Source: Apostichopus japonicus (Eukaryota; Echinodermata; Holothuroidea; Aspidochirotida; Stichopodidae). From it: a stretch of DNA of 64,000 bases. Positions 1-11,947 of the stretch are shown here, piece after piece. Each line of letters opens with the position of its first letter. Positions within the stretch are counted from its first letter, which is position 1. Made by a program: the position numbers and the translations under genes. Under the pieces are notes generated by a model. The model did not search any database and was not told the origin of the DNA. It saw only the letters and a list, made by a program, of their open reading frames with translations. The stretch is from contig NC_092572.1 of NCBI RefSeq assembly GCF_037975245.1, positions 12,278,269 to 12,342,268 on the forward strand, in the 5' to 3' direction.

Positions 1-600
1 CAAGTCTCTTGAGAGTTTGTGGGTTCAGGAGGTGGAAATTCCTGCTGTCTAGGAACAGTTTAGGTGAAAAGGCCTATAATGTGTTGCAGCTGGCATGTGT
101 TGCCCTAGGCTGACCATTACGAAGGTGTTAAAATTCCTCGCCTGTTGGCAAACGTTTTATATTATTTATGCAGTTTATTTCATAATGTTCAATTTACATT
201 TTTCCTTATACACTTTATGCATTGTTGTACAGTATTGTAAGAGTACAAGATTGATTGCGGGTATTGATTCTTTAATTGTATTCATGTTGTATGAATATTA
301 CTTAGTTTGAGCACAGGTTCTGTGCATTTGTCATAGGTTGAGTATAGGTTTTTCCCCCAGAAAGGATAGTTTTAGTTAGGTTAAAGAGTTTATTAAGCCA
401 TTTTATATACTGTCATGTATCATGATTTGTTCATTGGTATATTTTCATTTTCATATTGTGTAGAGTTTGTAATAAAAGTCAGCCGTTGTTTCAACGCAAG
501 AACACTCTTGCCTCCTCGTTGATAACTTATGAGTTCGAAGCGAAGGACCCCAAACCCGGTAATTTCCCCCGCCATCCGCGGTTCGCTTCAATAATATGAA
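1..600 (+). repeat. possible LTR-type repeat end, unproven
   Basis: No gene is recognised. A polyadenylation-like AATAAA lies near 470, followed by about 110 bases of more GC-rich sequence (490-592). That pattern resembles the R-U5 end of an LTR. No second LTR copy, primer-binding site or target duplication is visible, so this is only a suggestion. It could equally be the 3' end of a transcription unit lying left of the window. Confidence 0.2.
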
Positions 601-1875
601 AAGATAATGGAAGCGGCTTGGTAGGTGTACACCATTAGTAATATGATGCTTTAAGAATATTTATTGCAAAAGGATCAACTCTTATATCACTTGTCAATGA
701 TGCAGTTAATGGAACATTTTAGATACCAAATTAAAAGGATATCTAGAAATTTGGCAGGAACAATGTTCACCGTTACTACATGAAAACCAGTTGAAATACG
801 ATACAACAAATAATTGCAACTGGAATTCGATGTGGTTTCTAACTAAAGTATTGTTATATATGTTGATGACGGGTACATGTTAATGTGTGGTAAATATACG
901 TTTGATAAATCTTTAAAGGGCGCACTAACACTATTATATTAACAGCAGTTTGTATGGTACATGATAACTGAATGGTGGATATTTTTCATGCTAACTAGGT
1001 AGATAGACCCTGTTGACTTTCCTGTTGATATTAAAATATTAAAGACCAAAATCTTTAAATAAGCGAGGAACCACAAACAAAATGATGTTCTGGTCTATAT
1101 ACTTTATTGACATATTTCTTTGGAATATTTGAACATACGTCAACAGTTGCAATTGTTTTGCATGCTCTTTGAAGTAGGTATATGTTAAAAGTTTGTTAAA
1201 TGATACAGTATAGACTTGGGTTGCTATGTCCCAAAAATTTGTCGACATCATGGAAATGTTCCTCATTGAATTAACACAGTGACTCAAATCAGTGACATGA
1301 CAAGTCAGAACATAGATCAGCTAATTTTAGTCAATAGTCGAGTTACTTGTTTAAAACTCTGATGGGAATAGTTTTTATTTTTTAATTGACAGAATGACCA
1401 CATTTTTTTTTCACCACTTCTTTTCTTCCATTTTTTTACATAAAAATCTTACTAATCTGGTGGCTTCATTTGGGTCTTTAACATTTCACACCCAAAAGGA
1501 TCAAAGGACTTCATACCCTTGATAGAAACTGTTTTCCTGAAGATACCTTCAGTGAAGACCACAAGAGCAGTGAGCAATATAGTAACTAATATAAAGAGTA
1601 TGTAAAAGGCTAGTTTGGCAGAATCTTATATATTGTGACTGACCATGATTTGATTTTATGAACCAGGAAACTGTAACCAACCAGTAAAATTCTTAAAATG
1701 GTTTGCATACAGTATAGCAGCACAGCCACTGTGCATATTTGCGTTCTGGTTTTAGTGGACGCTGGTCTACTTATATTGTGTGTCTAATATTTTTTTTAAA
1801 GTATAAAAATTCACAGGGAGTACCTGCATGGACAGTTATTTATTAGTTTGCATGTTTGATTTAACAATACTTTAT
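601..1875. other. AT-rich stretch with no recognised gene
   Basis: Short open frames only, with no recognisable domain, no convincing splice-site-bounded exon and no clear repeat structure. I see nothing to annotate here. Confidence 0.5.
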
Positions 1876-1879
1876 AAAC

Positions 1880-2283
1880 AAGGATAAGGAAGTACTTCAA
1901 AAGGTCCAGAGGAGGGCTACTAGGATGATTAGTTCCTTAAAGAGGGTTCCTTATTATAGACGGTTACAACTGTTGAATATCACCACACTGGAGCTTAGGA
2001 GGTTACGTGGGGACTTGATCCAGGTTTTCAAGATTGTGTATGGATTCGACAATTTATCCTTTACCGACTTTTTCATGTTTGCAAACAGTAGTTGTACTAG
2101 AGGTCATTGTCTTAAACTTCAAAAGTCGCATAGTAGGATTAATATTCGGCATAACTTTTTTTTTTAATAGGGTTGTGAATGAGTGGAATGGTTGGCCTGA
2201 GAAAGTTGTACTTGCAAGTACTGTAGTGTGAATGGGTTTAAGAATGCTTTGGACAAGCACTTTAAGCATTGTAATCGGGTCTG
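1880..2283 (+). pseudogene. 3' end of a CR1/L2-type LINE ORF2 (frameshifted remnant)
   Basis: Translation gives the C-terminal tail typical of CR1/L2-like non-LTR retrotransposon reverse transcriptases. In order: a VQRRATRMI motif, TTLELRRLRGDLIQVFKI, a TRGHCLKL motif, then NRVVNEWNGWPEKVV and a final HFKHCNRV before the stop. The frame changes at a run of T near 2160 and again near 2230, so the copy is dead. Only the tail is present, as expected for 5'-truncated insertions. The (CTAAA)n run that follows is its 3' tail. Family-level naming (CR1 or L2) is inference; the LINE identity is fairly firm. Confidence 0.8.
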
Positions 2284-2364
2284 AGTGTTTGTGTCTTCAG
2301 TTTTTTCCCTCTCTTTATCGGGTCCTTGATGGGGACTTAACTGTCCCTCCTGATCCTTTTTTAT

Positions 2365-2421
2365 ACTAAACTAAACTAAACTTAACTAAACTAAACTAAA
2401 CTAAACTAAACTAAACTAAAC
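2365..2421 (+). repeat. (CTAAA)n simple repeat, LINE 3' tail
   Basis: About eleven CTAAA units, with one TTAA variant, directly after the 3' untranslated part of the LINE remnant. CR1/L2-type LINEs end in short tandem repeats rather than poly(A), so this is read as the tail of that insertion. Confidence 0.8.
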
Positions 2422-4920
2422 AGTTTCAGACATTAGATAACCGTTTGGATATTTCCACCTCATTTACTGATATGCCATAACCATCTCGGGGTTTCTTTCA
2501 CATTTACAGCTGGTTTAGAACAATAATTTCTCTGCTATTCAAATTACTAACTAAATGAAACTTATATCAGCATACTGTATCTGCTATTCAAAATACTAAT
2601 TTGATACGCAGGGCAGATATAAAGCAAAACAGTGTTTTTATGGGGTAACACCATAAAAGGTGCAATTATCATGACAGAGGAGAAAGGAAAATGGGGCAAC
2701 CTATGGAAATTAGCATTTTACATTTTCTGTATTTCATGTTCAAAACAAATGTTGCCATTCCAGTTTTAAGTATGCAAATACTGGGATATGGGTGCCAAAG
2801 AACTACCGTTGTCAGTTTCTTGCAGGTAGAGAGGGGGGTGGGGGTGTTGGGGTGTGCAGGAAGGTTTGACCGAACAATACCCCGGACTTGCGAATGTATA
2901 AGTCATATACACTCTAAAAAATCTTTCTCTTAACTACTGTTATAGCTTGTTAAAACAACATATTAGCTTTCTGGTTTGGTCTTTATAATTCATGTCCCTA
3001 AATAGTTGAAGTGAAGCTAGGGATATCCCACGTTTTATCTTCACTCTCACATTTTAACTAAAATTCAAGATGGAGAGTGGAAAGAAGCCTCCAACTTCAA
3101 CTACAGATCAGTGGTGTATAACTGCGTGTTGGACACAATGGTTCACTGATAGTCACAGCACCTTGGGGCCGGTCGACCACTTGCGCTTCGAAACAACTCA
3201 GCTAATATTATCTCGAATAATATCGTTCTCGACCGAAATATCATTAAAATTCAAACACATACATGAACACGGTAACGATAAAGCTTGATATGCTGTATTT
3301 GTTATAAGCACACCAAAATAATAAGTTCCATGTTTGGAACATATGTGGGTCATTCCGCATCAAATCAACCAATTCTCTGAAAAGTTCCCATGTAACCCTC
3401 TCAGATTTAGATGAAATTTTATAAGAAATGATTGTGAGTATGGTCCAAATAAACACATACAAAAAAGTAAAATCATACTCCATGTTGTTTCCGAGATATG
3501 GCCCGTTGTAATTTAGTCAAAATGGCCATGTTGTACGTGAGCGATTCGCGAAAGTGACTTTTGTGATATTTTCCGATTTAAAGCTCAGAATTCACTCTTT
3601 GTACCATGTAGAGGGCTCAAATTTGGTATTCTGTCTGACCAATTGCCAAAATGCACGATGACCCAAAGTAGGCACTTTATTCAGCCGGAAAAAATTTGTG
3701 AATTTTTGGGTCACCCTGTACCAACATGAGGGGTCACATGAATTCGAAATTCCTTGGGTATAATCTATGGTTGCATGTCTACCAATATGCAATAATAAAT
3801 TCACCAATGCATTAATTAAGAAATGGCATGGGCCCAAAGTTGGATTCAGCCAGAAAAAGGTAAAAAGACCCGTCCCGTCTTGACCCTGGTTGACCCCGCG
3901 ATCAATTGAAAAGTTTCTTGAAATTTACACCAGATACACATACATTTTATATTTAAAACGAGTATTGTTATTCACACATTGATAGGTAGTATAGCGGATG
4001 GGATTACTCACTACCTATATTCATTTCAGTGTATACGTGCATAAGTTCTGGCCCTTTTACCTACCATTCAGTTTTTCTGTGAGGTGTGTGGTTGCTCTTT
4101 CTTCGTCATACGTCTCCCAGGCGTCGGTTGCCCTTGTCACCGACACACCCACCTGCAGATCCAGCAGTTCACATGTACATGTGTAATCAATCATTGATTT
4201 TGATCCAGTTCTATCAGTGTATTTGACTTCCATCTCTTCTTTGCGTAAAGTAGCCCGGAAGCCACAATGAAAGATTTCGTAACTATTTATAGATAAAATA
4301 TAGCATATTACGTAACTATTACGAGTTTATTATCGTATAGCATATATTACGGGTATCAACACTATCTTAGTATAATGACGTATAATTCATCATGATATTA
4401 CGTCACTCAAAGCATACAAATATACTGCACGATCATCCTATATGTGCATATAAGCGGGTGTGTTTGATGAGTGGGGGAAGGGTTGGGGAAGGGGTTGGGG
4501 AAGGAGTTGGGGAAGAAAAGGGGTATGGTGATGGGTGGTAATATGTCGGTATCTCTGCATATTGCAAATCAACATTACTGAATATGTTTCTTACAGTTTA
4601 CATGAACCATTAGCATATAGAGCAGTGCGATGTCGTAAGTTGTAATATGTAACAAGTGTCATTGCATTCAATTTCGTACCAAATATTAAGACCACATTTC
4701 TCATGCGATGCATGGTAAGCCTATCCGACCTCTCCCATCCTATATCGCTACGCCCACTGTTCACCTCTCCACCTATCCCTTTCCAAAACCAACCCTTCCC
4801 CACCCTTTCCTTCTCATACCAGCAAGTTCCCTCAGCGCCCGTACTTCATCCTTTTCTTCCATCACCAACCCACCCCACTTCCCATATCCCCTAACCGCTA
4901 TACTACAAATTTGGTGTAAA
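2422..4920. other. intergenic, no recognised gene
   Basis: No coding domain is recognised. A G-rich run with four GGTTGGGGAA-like units lies near 4475-4520, and 4720-4890 is pyrimidine-rich. Minus-strand frames at 3244-3483 and 3592-3837 have no recognisable similarity and no splice context. Confidence 0.45.
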
Positions 4921-7065
4921 TTATAATATAAACTTAGCAATTTTTTATTCCTATATTAGATTAAATTAAAAAATATGTATATATTCACTATTAGTGCAAA
5001 TAGAAATATCGCCAACTAGTTGGCATTTTATTCTCTCTATATCTAATTGTGAAATAAAATTGAGCCAACGAATTTTGAATTTAACAATATAATATCCTAA
5101 TATCACAAACTTCGCCAACTAGTTACGCGAATGTTTCATTCAACAATTAAAAATTCCAAATATATCTGGTAATTTTTTGAAACAATGCAGAATGTATGCT
5201 TAGGCTTAGTATGTTAGTGTGTGACACCCAAAACTTATGAACCTATGAGCGTCGCTCCCTTCAAGCAATCTTAGTTGACATTATCATAGGCGTAGGAGCC
5301 CAATTTAATTGGGGGGGGAGGGGGCTGTATACGACTTGCTCGAAAAATACAACCAAAATTTTTCGCGCGCTTCCGCGAGCGTTCAACGTATTAATGTGCA
5401 TATAATATAGGCATGCATCGGTTATTACATCGCATGCCAATAACATACAATCATTTGCCGTGTTATTAACCTACCATATTGGTTAGAATTATTGGGGAAG
5501 TCGTTACAATAATGATGATAATTATACCATCAGTTTAACCATTGAAAAACACATCGCAATTTTTTTTTTCAGTAGGTGCCCAAAAAATTCTCAGCATATT
5601 GCCCGAATTTCACCAAAAACTTTGGTTGGGGGGCTGCATCCCCCCCCCCAGCCCCCGCCTCCTACGCCTATGGACATTACTGCAAATGCAGTCTCTTATA
5701 TACATCAGTTAAATTAGTGTTTGCTGCTGTGAACGTGTGAAGATTATATTCCTGATAGTATAGGCAGTTGGGTGGCGTTCAACTGGATGATTCTCATTCA
5801 AATATTTCCCCCCAGTTGATGTTATAATTCACTGCCTTTCATATTAGTTTATAACAGGTATTAAATTGATGATCAAAATATTATACTATTGAGGTTTGAT
5901 CAGAGTTAGGTTTTCATTGAAATTACCTGCTGAAGGAAGACTAATATTATCATCTGGACAAGTTGAGACAACCCATGTTTACAAATTAGTACCTAATTCC
6001 CAACCACAACAGAGTACAGTATATTAAAGAGAAATTGATAATGGTTTACTAAGAGAAAAAACTCGCTGAGCTCCTTCAAAGTGGGTTGGAGTTGGACCGG
6101 TATCGTTACTGGTTCGAATTGTTAGATATCTGGATACTGGATTAGCAACATTTTTGAGTATTTATTGAAAATAATTGCCCATACACCTAGGGTAAGCCCC
6201 ACTATAAAACAAATATCTACAACACACTAACAGAAGCATTTTTTGTGCATGTAAAGCACCACACGTTTATAGGTCTACTAATATTCATCCTTTATGGCTT
6301 CTTAGGGAGGAAGATACCCCACAAGAAAAAATATCATAAAGTGCTAGTTGGCACAATTTTTATTCAATTCGCTTCGTACGCCTATGAATTTGTGATATTA
6401 GATTATTTCGAAATTGGTGATCATTTATTGAAATGTTGTTAAATAACAAAAGTCGCCAAATAGTAGTAAGCGAAATTTGTTGTTGTAGTAACACGTCTGG
6501 AAAGACTTTGTCGTATCGGAAGTATACGGCTTAAAACGAGTTTTTGGTTCGTTCTCAGCCCTAGCCTAACAAGACAAAGTAATTCTTCAAGCGTTTTAGT
6601 GTTAAATAAATTCAAAATTCGCCAACTAGTCGTCGATATTTTTAATTGTTGAATGAAAAATTCGCCAACAAGTTGGCGAAATTTTTATTTGTTGAATACA
6701 AAATTCGCGAACTGGTTGGCGTAGTTTGTGTTACTAGGTTATTATATTGTTAAAATCAAAATTCGCGAACTAATTTGCAAAATTTTCAATTTTTGAATGG
6801 AAAATTTGCCAACTAGTTGGCGATTTTATGTTATTATATTGTTAAAATCAAAATTCGTCAACTAGTTGGCGAACCTAAACACTTTAGTATAGAGAGGATA
6901 AACGCCAACTAGTTGGCTAAATTTTACTTCACACTATAGTATGAAGAGAGAAAAATTCGCCAATTACTTAGCGTTTTTTTCCTTCGCATTAATAGATAGA
7001 GGCCTACAATTCATTTGTTTTATTTCAATTTTATATAGGAGTAACAATATGCCAAATTTTAAAAC
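4921..7065. mobile_element. long inverted-repeat element with subterminal AACTAGTT palindromes
   Basis: The left arm (about 4921-5175) and right arm (about 6635-7065) are inverted copies of each other. The shared blocks include TTTTAATTGTTGAATGAAA, GTTTGTG.TA.TAGG.TATTATATTGTTAAA, a TTTCACA..AGTAT.(A)GAGAGA block and a TATAGGA.TAACAA-like outer end. Inside the arms the 14-bp palindrome GCCAACTAGTTGGC is exact at 5011-5024, 6808-6821 and 6904-6917. Decayed copies lie near 5113, 6621, 6664, 6705, 6754, 6858 and 6959. The right arm is longer because the unit has been multiplied there. The 1.4-kb centre has no recognised transposase and holds a younger hAT-like insertion. The outer boundaries are approximate, and I found no certain target duplication. 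A non-autonomous foldback-like DNA transposon is the likeliest reading. Confidence 0.65.
5285..5672. mobile_element. hAT-like MITE, 388 bp, with 8-bp target duplication
   Basis: The element opens with CATAGGCGTAGGAG and closes with the exact inverse CTCCTACGCCTATG. It is flanked by GACATTAT (5277-5284) and GACATTAC (5673-5680), a 7-of-8 match. Long G and C tracts lie just inside the two ends. Eight-base duplications and short inverted ends are the hallmark of hAT transposons. No transposase is encoded, so it would need an autonomous relative in trans. A related copy with an exact duplication is at 14372-14798. The element sits inside the older inverted-repeat element. Confidence 0.85.
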
Positions 7066-7084
7066 CTGAATAATTATTTCTTAC

Positions 7085-7311
7085 CTGAGGACTTCCGACT
7101 CAACCGAACTCCCACCAGCATTCGTTGTGTTTTTTATTTTATTTCCACATTTGGATAAGTTCATATCTATATACTTCTTTAATTGCTTGTAATAAACAGT
7201 TTCACAGGCAGGATTGCCCAGTAACAAGTCTATCTCAACCTGGTCAATGGCCTCTTGGGGCCCTATTGTAAAATTTTGGTATTTTGTATACTTTGTGGTA
7301 TCTTTTTTCAT
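7085..7311 (-). CDS. possible first coding exon of an unknown gene
   Basis: An ATG-led frame of 75 codons plus 2 nt on the minus strand ends at a perfect donor (CTCAG|GTAAGA). The peptide is rich in Lys, Asn and Thr, with a GPQEAIDQVEIDLLLGNPAC stretch. I recognise no domain. Upstream on the same strand are a TATATAAA box (7341-7348) and two CCAAT boxes (7377-7381 and 7389-7393), but the TATA box is only about 30 bp from the ATG, leaving almost no 5' UTR. Any second exon would lie inside or beyond the adjacent inverted-repeat element, and none was found. It could be chance, or part of a transposon-derived gene. Confidence 0.3.
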
Positions 7312-7340
7312 CTTATGGCCATAATCTTACACGTTAGCCA

Positions 7341-7393
7341 TTTATATATAACATAATGTACACGTCGCAATCTCTGATTGGTCAATGGATTGG
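7341..7393 (-). promoter_or_regulatory. candidate TATA and CCAAT boxes
   Basis: Read on the minus strand: two CCAAT pentamers 12 bp apart, then TATATAAA about 30 bp further on, then the ATG-led exon ending at a good donor. The order is right for a core promoter. The spacing to the ATG is tight and the region is AT-rich, so chance is possible. Confidence 0.25.
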
Positions 7394-7569
7394 TCCACAC
7401 AGTGTATGTACGGAAAGACGCGCCGCGAGATCAGTTCCCAAACAGTCAGTCCCCAACACGCGATTTAATTAATGAGCTCGGAGAGCAGTTTTCTTGTAGC
7501 CCGCCCCCAAATTTTGGCCAAACGTATGAAATTTCGCGAAACTGCTTGAGACTTACCCCTCTGGTTTAA

Positions 7570-8139
7570 AGGATTGGTTTAGGTGTCTGACATATCTTTC
7601 ATGTATGAAAGAGCTTAAAAAGACAAACAGAATAGTGAAGAAACTACCATGATAGCATTCTCTGTTAAGGAGATATCACACTTTGAAGATTTCAAAATTT
7701 CTTTGCAAATGACTGGTGTAGAAAGACTAGCTGTGAGGGTGTGATGTCACGTCCTCACTTCCTTAACATGTGTCAATATATTTCATTAAAAAATAATTGC
7801 ATTTTTTTTCACAAATCTAAAAAATATAATCAAACATTCTTTAGATGTTAAATCTCAAATACTTCCCTTGACACATATGAGATCTCTTGACGTATCTTTT
7901 GGTTGTAAGTCATAAAATCTTACAAAATATTTTAATAAAATAACAAAGACTTTTCAGGACTGTGATGATATGACGTCACAGCTAGTCTGATTTCAGCAGT
8001 TTCTACACAATCAGATAGAACTTTAAACTTGAATACCTCCTAAACGGAAAAAGATATTTGAATAATTTCTTCACTATAGGGTTTCTTTTACTGTCCTCTT
8101 TCATATAAGATAAACATTTGTGACACCTGAACTAGTCCT
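7570..8139. mobile_element. inverted-repeat MITE flanked by TTAA
   Basis: The first and last about 85 bp are imperfect inverted repeats of each other. They share AGGA.T.GTT.AGGTGTC at the tip and TATGAAAGAG further in, then a block around ATAGTGAAGAAA. Both ends abut TTAA (7566-7569 and 8140-8143), consistent with a TTAA target-site duplication as made by Kolobok and piggyBac transposons. The 570-bp body has no coding capacity. The ends do not start with the CCC/CCY usual for piggyBac, so a Kolobok-type source is slightly favoured. Confidence 0.65.
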
Positions 8140-8682
8140 TTAAGTGTTTGAATAATGCAAAGAGGCGTCACTAGCCACCATGACGCGGTAAGTTGAATCG
8201 CACAACTTTTATTTTTCGTTATAAAACAGTACACAATTCTATTTTTGTCGTACTTGCTGATAATTCTCCATTGAATTTGGCGCCTTTTTTCATGGCTTCA
8301 AAAAATGCCGTTAAATATGCCGTGAACTTGACTTCGTTACAGGAGAAAAATGCACATTTATGGCAAAAATGGCTAGATTAGACTACGGTTTTTCATTGAC
8401 ACCAAATTCGCGATTGGAAATGCCCTAGTCATCTTGTCAATAACCAACGTATAAACTTACGGCAAACACAGGGCTATGTCATTTTAGATGTTAGGACTTT
8501 GTATTGGCTCTGTGTGTACACGTAATGATGTACATTGCTTAAGTTCGTGACAAACGCTCATTTCATACTACAGTGTACATAATTCATACTTCATAGTCAT
8601 TATATTACTATAGCCCTGAAATATAGGAGCAGAAAATGCTCATCTTCTTTCAACACACTATGCAAACTCTGAAGATGAAATG

Positions 8683-9411
8683 CAGCCTAGGAAAAAAAAA
8701 TACCTCACACTAAACACGGCAAAATACCACCATTTTTCCATGGTAATCTGTGGTACAATACCAAAATTTGACGGGTATTTTGGTCCTATGGATTAGGTTT
8801 ACCACCATTTTTCCATAGTACCATACCACAATTTTACAATTGTTTTATCACTTTCTATTTCATCTTAACCATGGTTTTTATCTCAAACTAACTCTATGTG
8901 GACTATGGCGTTACCATAGTTCTACCTAATTAACCATAATTTTACACTTGCCCTTAAGCTGTACCAATTAGTTTTACCGTAATTGTACAATGGTTTTATC
9001 CTAAATTTACCAGAGTTGTATCCCAATTGCACGACAGTTTCCCTACTTGCCTTAATGATAATCAGAACACCACAATTACCTTACATTTTACCCATTGGTG
9101 GATTGTATCATAATTGGACTAGCTGAAACATACAACAAAGCAACTCATACTGTATGTCATGATGTCATATGTATATGATGGCATACTATTTTATATGCAC
9201 CAGATTTGGTCAATATGCTGCAGTCAAAATAAGCATGACAACAATATAAAGGTTAAACAGTTTGACAGAATATGGAATGTACAGTTTTGTTAAAGTAGAA
9301 TAAGTATGTACTATAATTTTATTCTATAGGGCAACTGTTGCAAATTTACCATGTTTTACCACAATTTAACCATAGTTTACTGCTGTAAGACTAGGGTACA
9401 TTTTCTTGCTG
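8683..9411. repeat. degenerate TACCATGGT-type repeat region
   Basis: About 700 bp built of loosely repeated words such as ACCATTTTTCCAT, ACCATGGTTTTA, TTACCATAGT and ACCATAATTTTAC on both strands. The outer ends are weakly inverse (CAGCC..GGAAAA on the left, TTTTCTTGCTG on the right). No target duplication is visible. It is probably an old non-autonomous DNA element with internal subrepeats. No gene is present. Confidence 0.4.
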
Positions 9412-9419
9412 GGAGCATA

Positions 9420-10915
9420 TATAAATCGTTTCTTACATCTTATATGGTGTGATATATTATTGTATTCATGTACTTTTTTACTGTTCGACCAAATTTTCCT
9501 GCCATTCCTGGACTTGCCATTCTACTGCTTTACCTCAAGTCTTTTCATAGTGATTAAACGCTAGGCTATGTTTTGTTGTCTGGTTACTATTTTCTTACAG
9601 TTTTACGTCTCAAAGTTTAATTTAATGTGAACGAGGAATAACGATACCAAAAAAAATGTGATGTCATTCTTAAAAAAAAAAAAGTTCTCTGACCAATAGT
9701 CTCACGAAGCTGACCTTATCGTGGTGCCAGAGTGGCAATCACTGTCTTTTCAGTGGGTGAACTAGAGCTTTGTCTGGTCACGTTTAAGCCAAATTGCCCT
9801 GTCAGGTGTCATAGTTATTTGCCTGTTGTATGACCTGCATGTTTCCACAAAGCTAGTTATGTTTGAAAATATACCCAGTAAAACGCCCCTGTCTGATACC
9901 ATCAAGGCTCCGTAGGCTGAATACTAGCAACCCTTTATGTACAATTTCAGGATGGTGAATTTGCAGGGGCACTGGCGGGGCTTGTACTCTTTACAGTGGC
10001 AGGGCTTGTACTTGGAAGAGCACCAGGATGGGTCCATCTTCATGAGAGTCACTAAATAAAATTATTGTTGTTGATAAATTCAAACCAGTGTTGAGTGCCT
10101 GATTTCAGCGAGCAGTGCTAAAAGTAGCGATTGTTACGATTATGGCATTGTTTTCATGCACTGTTATGTGTAGAGGTACCAAATCGATGTATTGGCAGTG
10201 AGAATTTCGTGATCTCCAGGCGTCCTTATGCCCCTATCGAGAGAAGAAGTCATTTCACGGCCATGAATAGTTCTTCTTATCATTCGATATATGCGGGAGT
10301 TCCATGATATAAGCAATTCAATTCCAATAGTTTTATCACGCTTAGTTAAAGCATTTCGCGTAGTACGTATCAACGTGAAACGGGACAGTCACCACTTTAC
10401 TCGTAACCTGTATTCGTGTGCGTATTTATTTGCCGTGAACTTGACTTCGTTTCAGAATGATTAGAAGAGAAATGGATACTTATTCGTGTTAAAGGAGTAT
10501 TTCAGCGAATATACTAGTTTTCAAAATTGGAAATGATGATATTCATGCCCAAAAAACAATTTTTCTAAACAGTTCGAAAAAAAAGTGGTTAAAAAGTTAC
10601 GTTCGGAAATTAAGGCCGAAATTCCATTTCCACTCCTTTTTTGTGTCTCTTGTTAATAAAGAATGGATTAAACATCTTACAATTATCAAATTCAGTTAGT
10701 ACCAGACATATAAATTGGTTAATGACTGAGAAATTGACCTTCGAAAGTTCAGTGTATTTTTTACTCACCTGCAGGATGGACCCATTTAGTACTTCGTGGA
10801 TCGTCCCATCAAAATATTAGGCTAATACGATTTTGTTCCGATCGAAATGGTAGAGGTATATAATACAGAAATTATTAAACATATTATAAATATATGATAA
10901 AATGATTAAACATAT
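9420..10915. other. intergenic, no recognised gene
   Basis: Only short frames without recognisable domains. The one oddity is a 21-bp word beginning TGCCGTGAACTTGAC at 10431-10451 that also occurs at 8318-8338. Confidence 0.45.
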
Positions 10916-10919
10916 TAAA

Positions 10920-11215
10920 GATTCTCTATCAGACATTAGTCCTGCCACATATTACGTATTGTTGTAACATATGGTCTGGTACTATTTACCAATCTGAATC
11001 CCATTTTTATTACACAGAAGAGAGCAGTCCACCATATAGCACATGCCAAACCACGGGTCCACACAAATCCTCTTTTTAAGCGTTCTAGGTTGTTAAAAAC
11101 TGATGACATTATTAGGGTTTATCTTGCTACATTTGCTGAAGGTTTTTTAGAAGACTTCCTATCACATTGCATATATTCACGTGATGAAAAAAAATCAATC
11201 AATCAATCAAATCAA
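10920..11215 (+). pseudogene. LINE reverse transcriptase C-terminal remnant
   Basis: Around 11015-11170 the translation reads like the region after the RT domain of non-LTR elements: TQKRAVHHIAHAKPRVHTNP, then LFKRSRLLKTDDIIRVYLAT. The flanking frames are broken. It ends in an (AATC)n-like run at about 11195-11215, which fits a LINE tail. A different LINE family from the copy at 1880 is suggested by the QKRAVHHIA...HTNPLF motif. Confidence 0.65.
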
Positions 11216-11947
11216 ATGTAGTTAGGTAGAGCACGATACGGAACACAGAAATATTACTAGCTTGCGTTATACTGCTTACACTTTATATTTATTGCTATTG
11301 CAGTTAGACCTACTGCTGGTACGTAGGAACAATTGCACCTCATCTAGCTTTGTAAATACCTACTTACAATTCCAGGTGACTTAAAACAATATCAGGGATC
11401 ATGTTGTGTCATTGTTTGGCTGTTAACTAGAGTTTAAGATCATCTTATTTACAGGAGGTTTTTTTCTGATAGGTACAGAAGTAATAGTTAGTTTATAAAA
11501 CATTTAAGAATTTAGACATCTAAAAAGTTACAAATTTTGTTAGCAGGATTCACCCACTGGCGGATCCAGGACCTTTGTTTGGGAGGGGCTAAAGTGGCAT
11601 TAGAGTGATATGGGGGAGGGGTCTAAGGGGAGGGGGTGCCCCCCTCCCTTTTGGAAAATTTTCTATTGCTGAATGCCCTCAGATGCAATTTGGTGCGACA
11701 AAAGTGTACAATGGTGATGTTAATTTACTTTTAAAAAAAAATGTTTCCCAGGTGTAATTTTCTAAAATATTTATAAAACAAAGTTGGGATCATCTTTCTC
11801 AAGAAATTTTATTTCTCATAGGTTATAAATTTCTTACAACCAGCCTGTAACTGCAAAATGGTGTTAAACTGTAAATCCTCATGCTCATACATTCATGGGC
11901 GGCGATCCGTACTTCCGAGTGGGGGGGGGGGGATATGACCTTGTTGA

